From Bacillota bacterium (GTDB taxonomy: Bacteria; Bacillota; Clostridia; Christensenellales; Aristaeellaceae): a stretch of 64,000 bases of DNA. Below are positions 1-8,035 of the stretch, one piece after another. Every line of letters begins with the position of its first letter. Position 1 is the stretch's first letter. The stretch is from contig JASGUQ010000033.1 in the NCBI GenBank assembly GCA_030057655.1, positions 59,064-123,063 of the forward strand, given 5' to 3'. The notes under the pieces are model-generated. The model saw only the letters and a program-made list of their open reading frames with translations. It was not told the origin of the DNA and made no database searches. Made by a program: the position numbers and the translations under genes.

Positions 1-319
1 TTTGCACCAGATTTTCCTTTGAGTAAGTAAAATTTGGAGAAAGTGAGGCCAAACGGTTTAATAGCCCCAGAAGCGACTGATCTTCCATGCCCGGGCTAAA
101 CAGGGCATAGGCATGCACCTTGTAAGGCAGGTTTTTCATGACCTTGGTGGTCTGTTCGCTCTGGGTGGTGACGCTGTTGAAGGAGAAATCGATCCTCAGC
201 GCATTGTCCTTTTCAAGTTTGTCAAACACAGCCGAAGCGAGAACCCCGGTCAACACAAGGATTAGGCTTAAAATGATCGGAAGGCTACCTGTAAACAATT
301 TTTTCAGCTTGCTTCTCAT
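1..319 (-). CDS. Gld-type ABC transport auxiliary protein, N-terminal part (cut by window edge)
   Basis: Only the first ~106 codons lie in the window, reading MRSKLKKLFTGSLPIILSLI and onward, so the product is truncated at the left edge. A short basic N-terminus is followed by one hydrophobic segment (about residues 11-32). The extracytoplasmic part then reads like the GldG/ABC-transporter auxiliary family (RIDFSFNSVTTQSEQT, then NLPYKVHAYALFSPG). The start overlaps the stop of the permease gene by 4 bp (ATGA), so it is the third gene of the exporter operon. The family call rests on this short stretch and on context. The substrate is unknown. Confidence 0.7.
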   Translation of the reverse strand, partial: MRSKLKKLFTGSLPIILSLILVLTGVLASAVFDKLEKDNALRIDFSFNSVTTQSEQTTKVMKNLPYKVHAYALFSPGMEDQSLLGLLNRLASLSPNFTYSKENLVQ

Positions 320-1029
320 GACTTTCTCGCCCTTTCGATGTAAAGAACCGCCATGCTGAGGACAAGCGCGCTCAAACTGAACACTAAGTAAAAGAAGGCG
401 TTTGCCGGGCTGAACTGCGCGCTGATAAAGGGGACGAAACGATCATAGAGGCTGAAAAAAGAGATGGAAGCGGAGAGAAAACCCGGGATGGCCGCGGTTT
501 GAGGCAGCAGGCTGATCAGCCATACAAACAGGTTGACGCCAAAAGCGACCGCTGCGGAAGAAACGGTGTTCTTAAGACCGCTTGTTACCAAAAGATCAAG
601 CGCGATGAATGCGCAGCCCTGCAGCGTAAAACCAAGGTAACCGGTCAGCACCTCCATGATGTAAAGCCTGGAATACACCGCCACCAGGATGGGATAAAGC
701 AGGCTCAGGATCACCGCGATCAGCAGCACGCTGCAGGCAGCCAGGTATTTTCCAAGAATGATCGCGGGGATGGACAAAGGGGCGCTCTTCAGCAGCAGGT
801 CTGTCCTTCCGCGGCGCTCTCCGGACAGCAGCCGCATCACCAGGATCGGTGTCAGCAGCATCCAGACATAGCTCATCATGCTTAAAAACGGCGCGAAATC
901 ACTGTTTCTCGGCTGAAGGTTGTTCAGGTAAAAAATCAGGCTCGCGATCGCCAAAAACACCGATACAAACAACCAGCCGGTGGGCGTATAGAAATAGGAC
1001 TTCAACTCTTTCTGATAGACGGCTTTCAT
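316..1029 (-). CDS. ABC-2 type transporter permease (GldF/NosY-like)
   Basis: A 237-residue integral membrane protein with about six hydrophobic helices. It opens with MKAVYQKELKSYFYTPTGW, the amphipathic N-terminus typical of ABC-2 permeases of the GldF/NosY group, which usually begin with a KEL-FY(S/T)P-like motif. It should form the membrane channel for the ATPase encoded just upstream. The start overlaps the ATPase stop by 4 bp and the stop overlaps the auxiliary gene by 4 bp, so the three are translationally coupled. Members of this family occur widely in non-gliding Firmicutes. The sequence does not show what is exported. Confidence 0.85.
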   Translation of the reverse strand: MKAVYQKELKSYFYTPTGWLFVSVFLAIASLIFYLNNLQPRNSDFAPFLSMMSYVWMLLTPILVMRLLSGERRGRTDLLLKSAPLSIPAIILGKYLAACSVLLIAVILSLLYPILVAVYSRLYIMEVLTGYLGFTLQGCAFIALDLLVTSGLKNTVSSAAVAFGVNLFVWLISLLPQTAAIPGFLSASISFFSLYDRFVPFISAQFSPANAFFYLVFSLSALVLSMAVLYIERARKS

Positions 1030-1964
1030 GTTGAACGATCCCCGTTTGTGCTGGTCACCCGCAAAAAGAGGGATTCCAGGGTATCTGAAGCCGGGGTCAT
1101 CTCCAGGATCGGCGCGTTCAGGCCGGACAGCAGCGCCATGAGCTGGGCCGGGAAGTCTGAACCGGCTTCAGCTTCAACCATCACTTTTGTGCGTTTTTGC
1201 TCGCTTTCATTGATCAGCCGCGCGCGCCTTACGCTGCTCAATTGCCGCAGCGGGCAAAGGATTTTTGATGGCGGCCCGTCGATAACAAGACGGTAAGAGA
1301 TGCTGTCGCTGATTTGCGACTGCCTATGGTCCATTTTCAATTGCCCCTGATGCACGATCAGAACGCGGTCGCAGATCTCCTGCACCTCGCTTAAGAGATG
1401 AGAGGAGAAAAGGATGGTCCTGTCTTTTGACAGGCGTCTGATCAACTTTCTGAAGGCTACGGCCTGTACCGGGTCAAAGCCGGCTGTCGGCTCATCCAGG
1501 AGCAGCACTTTCGGATCCGCGCACAAGGCCTGCGCCAGACCGACCCTTTGGCGAAAACCCTTTGACAGGCTTCCGATCAATTGATTTTTAACCTCAGACA
1601 ACCCGGCCAATTCGATCAATTCACTGATATGTTTTTTGACATCGCTTTTGATAACATCCTTGATCGCGCAGCAGAAACGCAGGTATTCGCTGACCGTCAT
1701 CTCCGGATAAAGCGGGGGCACCTCCGGCAGATAGCCCAGGCTGCTTTTGGCTTCCCGGCTTTGGGTCAGCAGATTTTTGCCGTCTATGATGATCTGCCCT
1801 TCGCTTGGCGTCAGGCAGCCGGAGAGCATGTTCATGATGGTTGTCTTCCCGGCTCCATTCTGTCCAAGAAGGCCGACGACCTCGCCTTTTTCCGCAGAAA
1901 AGGTGACTTTGCTGACCGCCTTAAACTTCCCATAGAACCGGGTCATGTCCGTTGCTTGAATCAA
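1026..1964 (-). CDS. ABC transporter ATP-binding protein (GldA/CcmA-like)
   Basis: The nucleotide-binding subunit of the exporter, 312 residues. Walker A is GQNGAGKTT near residue 38, the signature is LSKGFRQRVGLAQAL, Walker B is VLLLDEPTAGFDP, and the switch histidine lies in ILFSSHLLSEV. A C-terminal extension of about 90 residues follows the ATPase core, as in GldA-type proteins. I place the start at a TTG (1964) because GGAGGAGACC stands directly in front of it. A longer in-frame TTG at 1976 would put that ribosome site inside the gene. It is the first gene of the exporter operon, behind an extended -10 promoter at 1992-2000. Confidence 0.9.
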   Translation of the reverse strand: MIQATDMTRFYGKFKAVSKVTFSAEKGEVVGLLGQNGAGKTTIMNMLSGCLTPSEGQIIIDGKNLLTQSREAKSSLGYLPEVPPLYPEMTVSEYLRFCCAIKDVIKSDVKKHISELIELAGLSEVKNQLIGSLSKGFRQRVGLAQALCADPKVLLLDEPTAGFDPVQAVAFRKLIRRLSKDRTILFSSHLLSEVQEICDRVLIVHQGQLKMDHRQSQISDSISYRLVIDGPPSKILCPLRQLSSVRRARLINESEQKRTKVMVEAEAGSDFPAQLMALLSGLNAPILEMTPASDTLESLFLRVTSTNGDRST

Positions 1965-1991
1965 GGTCTCCTCCAAAACTGTTCTTATTAA

Positions 1992-2000
1992 ATTATACCA
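1992..2000 (-). promoter_or_regulatory. Extended -10 promoter of the ABC exporter operon
   Basis: The minus strand reads TGG-TATAAT, preceded by GCA, about 28 bp upstream of the ATPase start. No good -35 is seen, as is usual for extended -10 promoters. The 12-mer GCATGGTATAAT recurs before the response regulator (5618) and lexA (55494). Confidence 0.6.
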
Positions 2001-2094
2001 TGCGAGGTAAGGCGGTTGATGAACATTCTGTGAAAACCATCCATCCTTGTTCGAGGCTGAAAATCATGTTAAACTGAACTTGTCAGGAGGGCTT

Positions 2095-2583
2095 ATGAAC
2101 AGCTATCGTTTTCAGAAGAAGCCTGTTTTTCAGCAGTACGGAACCAAAAATCAGCAGCGTGTCATTTTGATTTTGCTGATTGCATTTATGATTGCCGCCA
2201 TTGTCCTTGGCATTCTGTACTCAGACAGCATTATCTTTAAAAACAAAACCATTGCCCAGCTTGAAAGCCGCATCAACAGCAACCTGGTGGACGCCATCGG
2301 GCAGGTCAGCCGGATGGCGGGGTCGGTTCAGTCCAACTCCGCCTTCAAATTGGGGCAGATCCGCCAGCATGTTTTTGCCATGGAGAACCTCAATTCCATC
2401 AGCGTCAGCGTCAGGGGAGAATCAGGGCGATTGATCCCCCAGGAAGCGCTGACCGCGATTTACAGCGTGCTTGACCGTTATGAAGTCGCTGTACAGACCG
2501 CGACGGGGAACGTCCTGGAACTAAGGACGCTTCTGCTGACCCACCTGATGTCCCTGCAGCAGGTTTTGACACAGGAGTTGTAG
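2095..2583 (+). CDS. Hypothetical single-pass membrane protein
   Basis: I do not recognise this 162-residue protein. Residues 1-21 are hydrophilic and basic, residues about 22-42 form one strong membrane helix (VILILLIAFMIAAIVLGILY), and the rest is soluble, probably helical and extracytoplasmic. A serine/asparagine-rich, glutamine-rich middle part precedes a leucine-rich end. The ATG at 2095 is chosen because TCAGGAGGGCTT stands just before it; a reading-frame extension back to 2047 lacks such a site. A possible extended -10 (TGT-TAAACT, 2067-2075) lies upstream. It is transcribed away from the ABC exporter and toward the oppositely oriented ispE. Function unknown. Confidence 0.7.
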   Translation: MNSYRFQKKPVFQQYGTKNQQRVILILLIAFMIAAIVLGILYSDSIIFKNKTIAQLESRINSNLVDAIGQVSRMAGSVQSNSAFKLGQIRQHVFAMENLNSISVSVRGESGRLIPQEALTAIYSVLDRYEVAVQTATGNVLELRTLLLTHLMSLQQVLTQEL

Positions 2584-2591
2584 TCAAGGCT

Positions 2592-3437
2592 TTATCGGCA
2601 CCTGGTTTTAGTAAGAATACAAACTGGATAAATATCCTTCAGCGCTTCTTTGGCAAGAAGCGCTTTTTCTTCCTCTAAGAAAACGCCAAAGACACAGGAG
2701 CCGCTGCCTGTCATCTGCGCGAAATCCGCTCCCTTCTGATAAAGCGCGCCAACGCAGGAAGCGATTTCAGGCAGCATTTCGGCAGCGGTTCTTTGAAGCT
2801 GGTTATGGCAGGAAGCGAACAGCCGTTGATAATTCCGCTGTGAATATGCCATGACGGCTTCATCAATGTTCGCATGCTTTTGATCTGCGCAGAGGTCATA
2901 ACGTTTAAATATCTCAGCAGTTGACAAGCCCGCATCAGGCTGGATGATCAGCAAAGGAAGGCTTTCTTCACATTTCGCTTCTTCAATTACTTCCCCGATA
3001 CCACTGACCCGCATCAAACCGGGGTACAGGCAAAGCGGCACGTCCGCGCCCAGTTTCACGCCGATCTCCGCTAATTGCTCAATCGAGAGGCCGGTCTTCC
3101 AAAATTCATTCAATCCCATTAAGGTCGCGGCCGCGTCGGCGCTTCCTCCGCCGAGCCCAGCCTGGCTTGGGATGCGTTTATTCAGGCGGATATGGGCGTT
3201 TTGTGAAACGGCGCAGGCGTTCTTCAAAGCGTAAGCGGCCCTGACCACCAGGTTTCTTTCATCCATCGCGAGGCCCGGATCGTCCGACTCAAATACCATC
3301 TCATCACATGGTGAGATCGAAATGTCATCGCACAGTTCTATTCGTTGAACCAGCATGTCAAGCAGGTGATAGCCATCCTCCCGCGTTCCTGTCACATTCA
3401 GCGCCCAGTTGATCTTAGCGTAAGCCTTCACCAGCAT
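2592..3437 (-). CDS. ispE: 4-diphosphocytidyl-2-C-methyl-D-erythritol kinase
   Basis: Phosphorylates the 2-hydroxyl of CDP-methylerythritol using ATP in the non-mevalonate isoprenoid pathway. The 281-residue protein opens with VKAYAKINWALNVTG, typical for IspE. It carries the GHMP-kinase glycine loop IPSQAGLGGGSADAAATLMG near residue 90 and the C-terminal GHMP motif MTGSGSCVFGVF. The ATG at 3437 follows GGGAGGCAGC, so a longer frame to 3497 is not used. The start lies 23 bp inside the end of the histidine kinase gene, which suggests coupled translation in the regulator-kinase-ispE operon. Length and motifs match the family. Confidence 0.95.
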   Translation of the reverse strand: MLVKAYAKINWALNVTGTREDGYHLLDMLVQRIELCDDISISPCDEMVFESDDPGLAMDERNLVVRAAYALKNACAVSQNAHIRLNKRIPSQAGLGGGSADAAATLMGLNEFWKTGLSIEQLAEIGVKLGADVPLCLYPGLMRVSGIGEVIEEAKCEESLPLLIIQPDAGLSTAEIFKRYDLCADQKHANIDEAVMAYSQRNYQRLFASCHNQLQRTAAEMLPEIASCVGALYQKGADFAQMTGSGSCVFGVFLEEEKALLAKEALKDIYPVCILTKTRCR

Positions 3438-4917
3438 GCTGCCTCCCTGGCCCTTCTTCCGCCCTTGCCAGTGTAAAGCGGAAGCTTGCGCCCTCATCGC
3501 TGTCCATCAGTTTGATGCTCTGCTCGTGCTGTTCTAAAATGGCCTTTACAATGGCAAGGCCAAGCCCCACGCCCTCGCCCGCTGTGTGGGACTGATCCGC
3601 CTTGTAAAAACGCTCAAACACATGGTCTTTGTCCTCTTTGGCGATGCCGATGCCATTGTCTGAAACCGTGACCGCAAGGGTCTTTTTATCAAGCGTCTGC
3701 ACAGATAAAGTGATCCTGCCGTCCTTTGGCGTATACCGGATGGCGTTGTCCATCAGGTTGATCAGGACCTGTTCGATTTTTTCCTTAACACCCAGGGCAA
3801 ACATGTTATCCTGCTCAAAATCCGTTTCAACGGTGATGCTCTTCCCTTCGATCTGATTGATTCGGGTGATCAGCACCAGGCGGATCAGTTCGCAGATGTT
3901 GAAGGGTTCCATGACGAGCTTTGCCTGCGGCGCTTCCGCCCTGCTCAAAGTCAGAAGGGCAGAGATCAGTTTGTTCAGCCTTTTGCTCTCATCCAGCACG
4001 ATCTGCAGGATCTGTTTTTGATCCTCTTCCTTTACGGTGCCGTCCAGCACGCTTTGCACAAAGCCCTGGATGCTGGTCATGGGGGAGCGAAGCTCGTGGG
4101 AGAGGTTCGCGATAAAGGCTTTTCTGGTCTCCTCTGTGTCCTGGATCTGTTTGGCCATGTGGTTAAAGGCAAAGGCCAATTCATTTAACTCGGTGAAATC
4201 GGTTTTCTCAGCTGGCGGCGCAGGCAGCCCTTTTGCGATCAGGCCTGCGGAAGCGGCCATTTTCCGGATGGGAGTTGCCAAACGCCTTGAATAGAAATAG
4301 GCGACGGTGGCCGCCACCACAAAAGTAAACACCGCCGCGAGCGCCGCCTGCTTCCAAATGCCTGAATAGGCGTCCGTCATCGTCTGCGCGGCAGTCTGAA
4401 TATAGACCGCGCCGACGACCCTGTCATTTTGCAGCCAGGGCACAGCCACGGTGAACATGGGCCCAAGGCTTCCTTTGGTTTGAAGAATGACCTCCTCACC
4501 CATCAAAACACGCGTCAGCGTGCGCGTGATGTCCCCGGTTTCCAGCTGGCTTGCCAGCTCCCTGTTTTCGCGGATCACATCGGAAAAATACCCGGTCACA
4601 TTTCCAAATCGGTCAACCACCAGGCAGTAGGCGGCGTAATCCTCATATACCTGGCGCAGTTTCCGCGCCATCATCTCCCTGGTCGCGGTGCTGCCGAAAC
4701 TGAACAGGTCGCCCATGCCAAGAGCGCTGCTGTCGCTGGCCAGGTAGGCGATGTCATAGGCCTGCGCTTTCAGCGCGTTTACCCGGCTGTCGATCTGTGC
4801 CTGGCGGGAAGACAGCGCAAAAACGGCCAGCATCAACAGTACAGCCAAAAGGATAACACCCACCAGCACCATCAGCAGCCTGCTGAGGATGCCTTTGTCA
4901 GCGCTCTTTGTATTCAA
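3415..4917 (-). CDS. Two-component sensor histidine kinase (HAMP, HisKA, HATPase)
   Basis: A membrane sensor of about 500 residues. One helix lies near the N-terminus (LLMVLVGVILLAVLLMLAVF), an extracytoplasmic sensor region of about 140 residues follows, then a second helix, a HAMP linker (RRLATPIRKMAASAG) and the phosphoacceptor box FIANLSHELRSPMTSIQGF. The ATPase domain shows N box NLMDNAIRYTP, G1 DNGIGI, F box FERFYKAD and G2 GVGLGLAIVK. The gene overlaps the end of its response regulator. No ATG fits; I chose TTG at 4917, which leaves a short cytoplasmic tail before the first helix, but a TTG at 4959 is also open. The signal is unknown. The architecture resembles PhoR/ResE-type kinases. 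Confidence 0.9.
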   Translation of the reverse strand: MNTKSADKGILSRLLMVLVGVILLAVLLMLAVFALSSRQAQIDSRVNALKAQAYDIAYLASDSSALGMGDLFSFGSTATREMMARKLRQVYEDYAAYCLVVDRFGNVTGYFSDVIRENRELASQLETGDITRTLTRVLMGEEVILQTKGSLGPMFTVAVPWLQNDRVVGAVYIQTAAQTMTDAYSGIWKQAALAAVFTFVVAATVAYFYSRRLATPIRKMAASAGLIAKGLPAPPAEKTDFTELNELAFAFNHMAKQIQDTEETRKAFIANLSHELRSPMTSIQGFVQSVLDGTVKEEDQKQILQIVLDESKRLNKLISALLTLSRAEAPQAKLVMEPFNICELIRLVLITRINQIEGKSITVETDFEQDNMFALGVKEKIEQVLINLMDNAIRYTPKDGRITLSVQTLDKKTLAVTVSDNGIGIAKEDKDHVFERFYKADQSHTAGEGVGLGLAIVKAILEQHEQSIKLMDSDEGASFRFTLARAEEGPGRQHAGEGLR

Positions 4918-5587
4918 ATTTGTATCCCACAGACCAGACGGTGCGAATGCTCCAGCCAAAGCGTTCGCTGTCGGGCAGTTTTTCTCTCAGGCGCTTGACA
5001 TGCACGTCCACCGTGCGGCTGTCGCCAAAAAAATCAAACCCCCATACCTTTTCCAGCAATTGCTCGCGTGTAAAGACCTGGTTTTGATGCAGGGCCAGGA
5101 AATGCAGCAGTTCCAGTTCTTTGGGCGGCATGGCCACAGCTTCGCCGTTGAAGGTCACCTCATAGCTGCTGATGCTGATGGTAAGCCCCGGGAAGCGCAG
5201 AGCGCCGTCCGTGGATTCAGTGCTTGCTGAACGGCGCAAAACAGCCTTGACCCTGGCCAGCATCTCCTTGGGATCAAAGGGTTTGGTAATGTAATCGTCA
5301 GCGCCGAGTTCCAGGCTTTTGACCTTGTCAAAGGTATCTTCCTTGGCGCTCAGCATAATGATGGGGACCTTGCTTGTTTTTCTGACCTCGCGGCAAACAT
5401 CCCAGCCGTCAACGCCGGGCAGCATGATGTCCAAAAGGATCAGGTCAGCGTCCCTCTGCCGAAGCGCCAACAGCGCTTCATCGCCCCTGGCGTAATGGCG
5501 TACCTCATAGCCTTCCTGCTCCAGGTAGAGCCGGATCAGGGCCGCGATGTTGGGGTCGTCATCTACCACAAAAATAATCTGCTTCAT
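4898..5587 (-). CDS. OmpR/PhoB-family response regulator
   Basis: A 229-residue two-domain regulator. The receiver has the acidic pocket DDD (9-11), phosphoacceptor D53 in LILLDIMLPGVDGWD, and the switch lysine in DYITKPF. The C-terminal winged-helix domain has the typical PKELELLHFLALHQNQVFTR and TVDVHVKRLREKL segments. It is the first gene of a regulator-kinase-ispE operon, behind an extended -10 promoter at 5618-5626. The regulon cannot be told from the sequence. Confidence 0.95.
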   Translation of the reverse strand: MKQIIFVVDDDPNIAALIRLYLEQEGYEVRHYARGDEALLALRQRDADLILLDIMLPGVDGWDVCREVRKTSKVPIIMLSAKEDTFDKVKSLELGADDYITKPFDPKEMLARVKAVLRRSASTESTDGALRFPGLTISISSYEVTFNGEAVAMPPKELELLHFLALHQNQVFTREQLLEKVWGFDFFGDSRTVDVHVKRLREKLPDSERFGWSIRTVWSVGYKFEYKER

Positions 5588-5617
5588 CGTATCACTTGCT
5601 TTCGATTTGATGCCTTC

Positions 5618-5626
5618 ATTATACCA
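5618..5626 (-). promoter_or_regulatory. Extended -10 promoter of the two-component/ispE operon
   Basis: TGG-TATAAT on the minus strand, again within GCATGGTATAAT, about 30 bp before the regulator start. It sits immediately downstream of the mutS2 terminator. Confidence 0.55.
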
Positions 5627-5636
5627 TGCAATTAAA

Positions 5637-5661
5637 CAAAAGCAGCCTTGATCAAGCTGCT
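5637..5661 (-). terminator. Rho-independent terminator after mutS2
   Basis: On the minus strand a hairpin (AGCAGC, TTGATCAAG core, GCTGCT, 5641-5661) is followed by TTTTGTTT just after the mutS2 stop. It separates mutS2 from the next operon on the same strand. Confidence 0.7.
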
Positions 5662-5669
5662 CTTGCTCT

Positions 5670-8018
5670 TTATTTCAGGGTTACCACGGTGACGCCGCCT
5701 TCGCCCTCGCCATACTTGCCCGCTCGCTGCGAGGCGATGTGGGGGTGCTTGTTCAGATGGGTCCTCAGCCCTGTCCTCAGCACGCCGGTGCCCTTTCCAT
5801 GAATGATAAACACCTCATGAAGGCCGGCCAGGATCGCGCTGTCCAGGTAGTTGTCAACAGCTGCCATGGCTTCATCCAGCGCCATCCCGCGCACGTCGCA
5901 CTCCATCTTGACACTGCGTTCAGCCGCCTTGGTAGCGGAACGGACTACGGTCTGTTTTTTGGCTTTAGGCTGGTCAGCGGGCTTTAACTGATCCAGCGGC
6001 AGGCGCATTTTCATGGCCCCGGCCTGCACCTGAACCTCGCCCTTGGCGTCCGGCAGGCTTAAAACTGTGGCTGGCGCGTTGTTGACCAACAGCTGGACAT
6101 GCATGCCGATCTTCACGTTCTCAGGCCTGATCTCGTCATTTTCCTCGTCCAGATTCAGCCCGGATGACATCTCGTCCGTCAGATCGCGCAGGCGCTTTCT
6201 TAATTGGTTGACCTGGTTGGGGTCGGCCAGCTTCAGGCTTTTAAGCTCATTGAGCACTTCAGCGCTCTCACGCTTGGCTTTTTCAACGATGCGCCGCCCC
6301 TCCTCACGGGCTTTGACCCTGGCGCCTTCCCGAAGCGCCGCCATCTCAGCCCGCAATTCCTCGGCTTCTCTTTTTAACCTGAGGGATTCGTTCTTCAACT
6401 GTTCCGCTTCCTCGCGGTCTTTTTCCGCAGCCTGCCGCTGGGTCTGGGCGCTTGCGATCACGTCCTCAAACAGCAGGTTCTCCCTCGTCAGCAGCCGTTG
6501 GGCTTCCTCAATCAGCCGGTCTGACAGGCCCAGCCTTCTTGAAATCTCAAAGGCGTTGGACTTGCCGGGCACACCGATGGACAGGCGGTAGGTCGGGGAC
6601 AGGGTGGACACGTCAAATTCCACGCTGGCGTTTTCAACCCCGGGCGTTGCCAGGGCAAAGGCTTTCAGCTCGCTGTAGTGCGTTGTGGCGACAGAGCGGA
6701 TGCCCATCTTCAGCATTCTCTGAAGGATTGCCTGAGCAAGGGCCGCGCCCTCTGTTGGGTCGGTGCCCGCGCCCAGCTCGTCAAACAGAACCAGGTCTGT
6801 ATTGTCCGCTTCCTCCAGGATGGAAACGATGTTCTTCATGTGAGAAGAGAAGGTGGACAGGGATTGCTCTATGCTCTGCTCATCCCCGATGTCCGCGTAC
6901 ACATTCTGGAACATCGCGAGCGTCGTGCCCAATTGCCCCGGCACATGCAGCCCGGACAGGGCCATGAGCGTGATCAGGCCCACGGTCTTCAGTGTCACGG
7001 TCTTGCCGCCGGTGTTGGGGCCTGTGATAATTAAAGTCGTAAAGGTATCGCCCAGCCACAGGTCGCAGGGCACCACCTGATCATCCGGGATCAGGGGATG
7101 GCGCACCTTCACCAGCTTGATATAGCCCCGGTCGTTCATTACAGGCCTGATCGCGCGCATCTGCCTGGCCAAAGCCGCTTTTGCAAAACGGAAGTCCAGT
7201 TCGATCAGGATGTCCAGGTTTTCAGAGATGGTGTCCGCTTCCGCGCCGACTTTTGCCGACAGTTCGGCCAGAATGCGCTCGATCTCGATCCGTTCCTTGG
7301 CCTGCCATTCTTTTAATTCGTTGCCGGCTTCCACCACAGCCATGGGCTCCACAAACAGGGTGGCCCCTGAGGAGGACTGGTCATGCACCAGCCCCGGCAC
7401 CTGGGAGCGGTACTCCTGCCTGACCGGCAGCACATAGCGGCCGTTTCTCATGGTGATCAGGCTGTCCTGCAGGTATTTGGATGAGTTGGCGCCATGCGCG
7501 ATCGACTGCAGCTTGTCGCGGATGCGGTCATTGCAAAGGCGCATATGCCGCCTGATGTCAGACAGCGCGCTGCTGGCGTTGTCAGCCACTTCTTCCTCAG
7601 AGATCAGGGCGTCGCTGATTGCGCGCTCCAGATTGCGAAGCGGGGTCAGCCTTGCTGCCAGGGCCGTCAATTGTGGGGTGCGGTTTTGCTCGTCCTCGCC
7701 CAGGGCGTTTTTCGCGGCGGAGCTTGCCCTTAACAATTCCGCGATATCAAGCAGCGTGCGCGGGGGAAGGGTGGATCCCTTTTGCGCCAGACCCATAAAG
7801 GGGCTCACGTCCTTAAAATGAATCAAAGGGTTGTCGCCGCGGCGCAGCAGGATCAGCAGCGCTTCCTCTGTCTCGTGCTGGGCGCGCTCCACCTGCTCCA
7901 GCCGGTCATAGGGCAGCAGGGCTTCGCAGCGCATTTGCCCGGGCTCAGTCAACGCCAGGGCAGATAACTGTTCCTTGATTTTATTAAATTCCAGTGTTCG
8001 CAGCGCTTTTTCGTTCAT
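5670..8018 (-). CDS. mutS2: Endonuclease MutS2 (MutS-like ATPase with Smr domain)
   Basis: A 782-residue MutS paralogue without the mismatch-recognition domain. The family is linked to suppression of recombination and, in Bacillus subtilis, to rescue of collided ribosomes. Seen here are the core and clamp region, Walker A GPNTGGKTVTLKTVGL near residue 330, Walker B and signature (LVLFDELGAGTDPTEGAAL), a long charged coiled coil (about 510-620), and a C-terminal Smr nuclease domain with DVRGM and HGKGTGVLR from about residue 705. It lies 17 bp after the U32 gene as last gene of the cyclophilin-zapA-U32-mutS2 operon. zapA and mutS2 are also close neighbours in Bacillus. Confidence 0.97.
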   Translation of the reverse strand: MNEKALRTLEFNKIKEQLSALALTEPGQMRCEALLPYDRLEQVERAQHETEEALLILLRRGDNPLIHFKDVSPFMGLAQKGSTLPPRTLLDIAELLRASSAAKNALGEDEQNRTPQLTALAARLTPLRNLERAISDALISEEEVADNASSALSDIRRHMRLCNDRIRDKLQSIAHGANSSKYLQDSLITMRNGRYVLPVRQEYRSQVPGLVHDQSSSGATLFVEPMAVVEAGNELKEWQAKERIEIERILAELSAKVGAEADTISENLDILIELDFRFAKAALARQMRAIRPVMNDRGYIKLVKVRHPLIPDDQVVPCDLWLGDTFTTLIITGPNTGGKTVTLKTVGLITLMALSGLHVPGQLGTTLAMFQNVYADIGDEQSIEQSLSTFSSHMKNIVSILEEADNTDLVLFDELGAGTDPTEGAALAQAILQRMLKMGIRSVATTHYSELKAFALATPGVENASVEFDVSTLSPTYRLSIGVPGKSNAFEISRRLGLSDRLIEEAQRLLTRENLLFEDVIASAQTQRQAAEKDREEAEQLKNESLRLKREAEELRAEMAALREGARVKAREEGRRIVEKAKRESAEVLNELKSLKLADPNQVNQLRKRLRDLTDEMSSGLNLDEENDEIRPENVKIGMHVQLLVNNAPATVLSLPDAKGEVQVQAGAMKMRLPLDQLKPADQPKAKKQTVVRSATKAAERSVKMECDVRGMALDEAMAAVDNYLDSAILAGLHEVFIIHGKGTGVLRTGLRTHLNKHPHIASQRAGKYGEGEGGVTVVTLK

Positions 8019-8035
8019 GGTCTCAATCCTAAAAA

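Noticed and set aside
6043..6591. 182-residue open frame antisense to mutS2
   Set aside because: Serine-rich shadow of the coiled-coil region (Glu/Leu codons read backwards give Ser/Phe/Leu).
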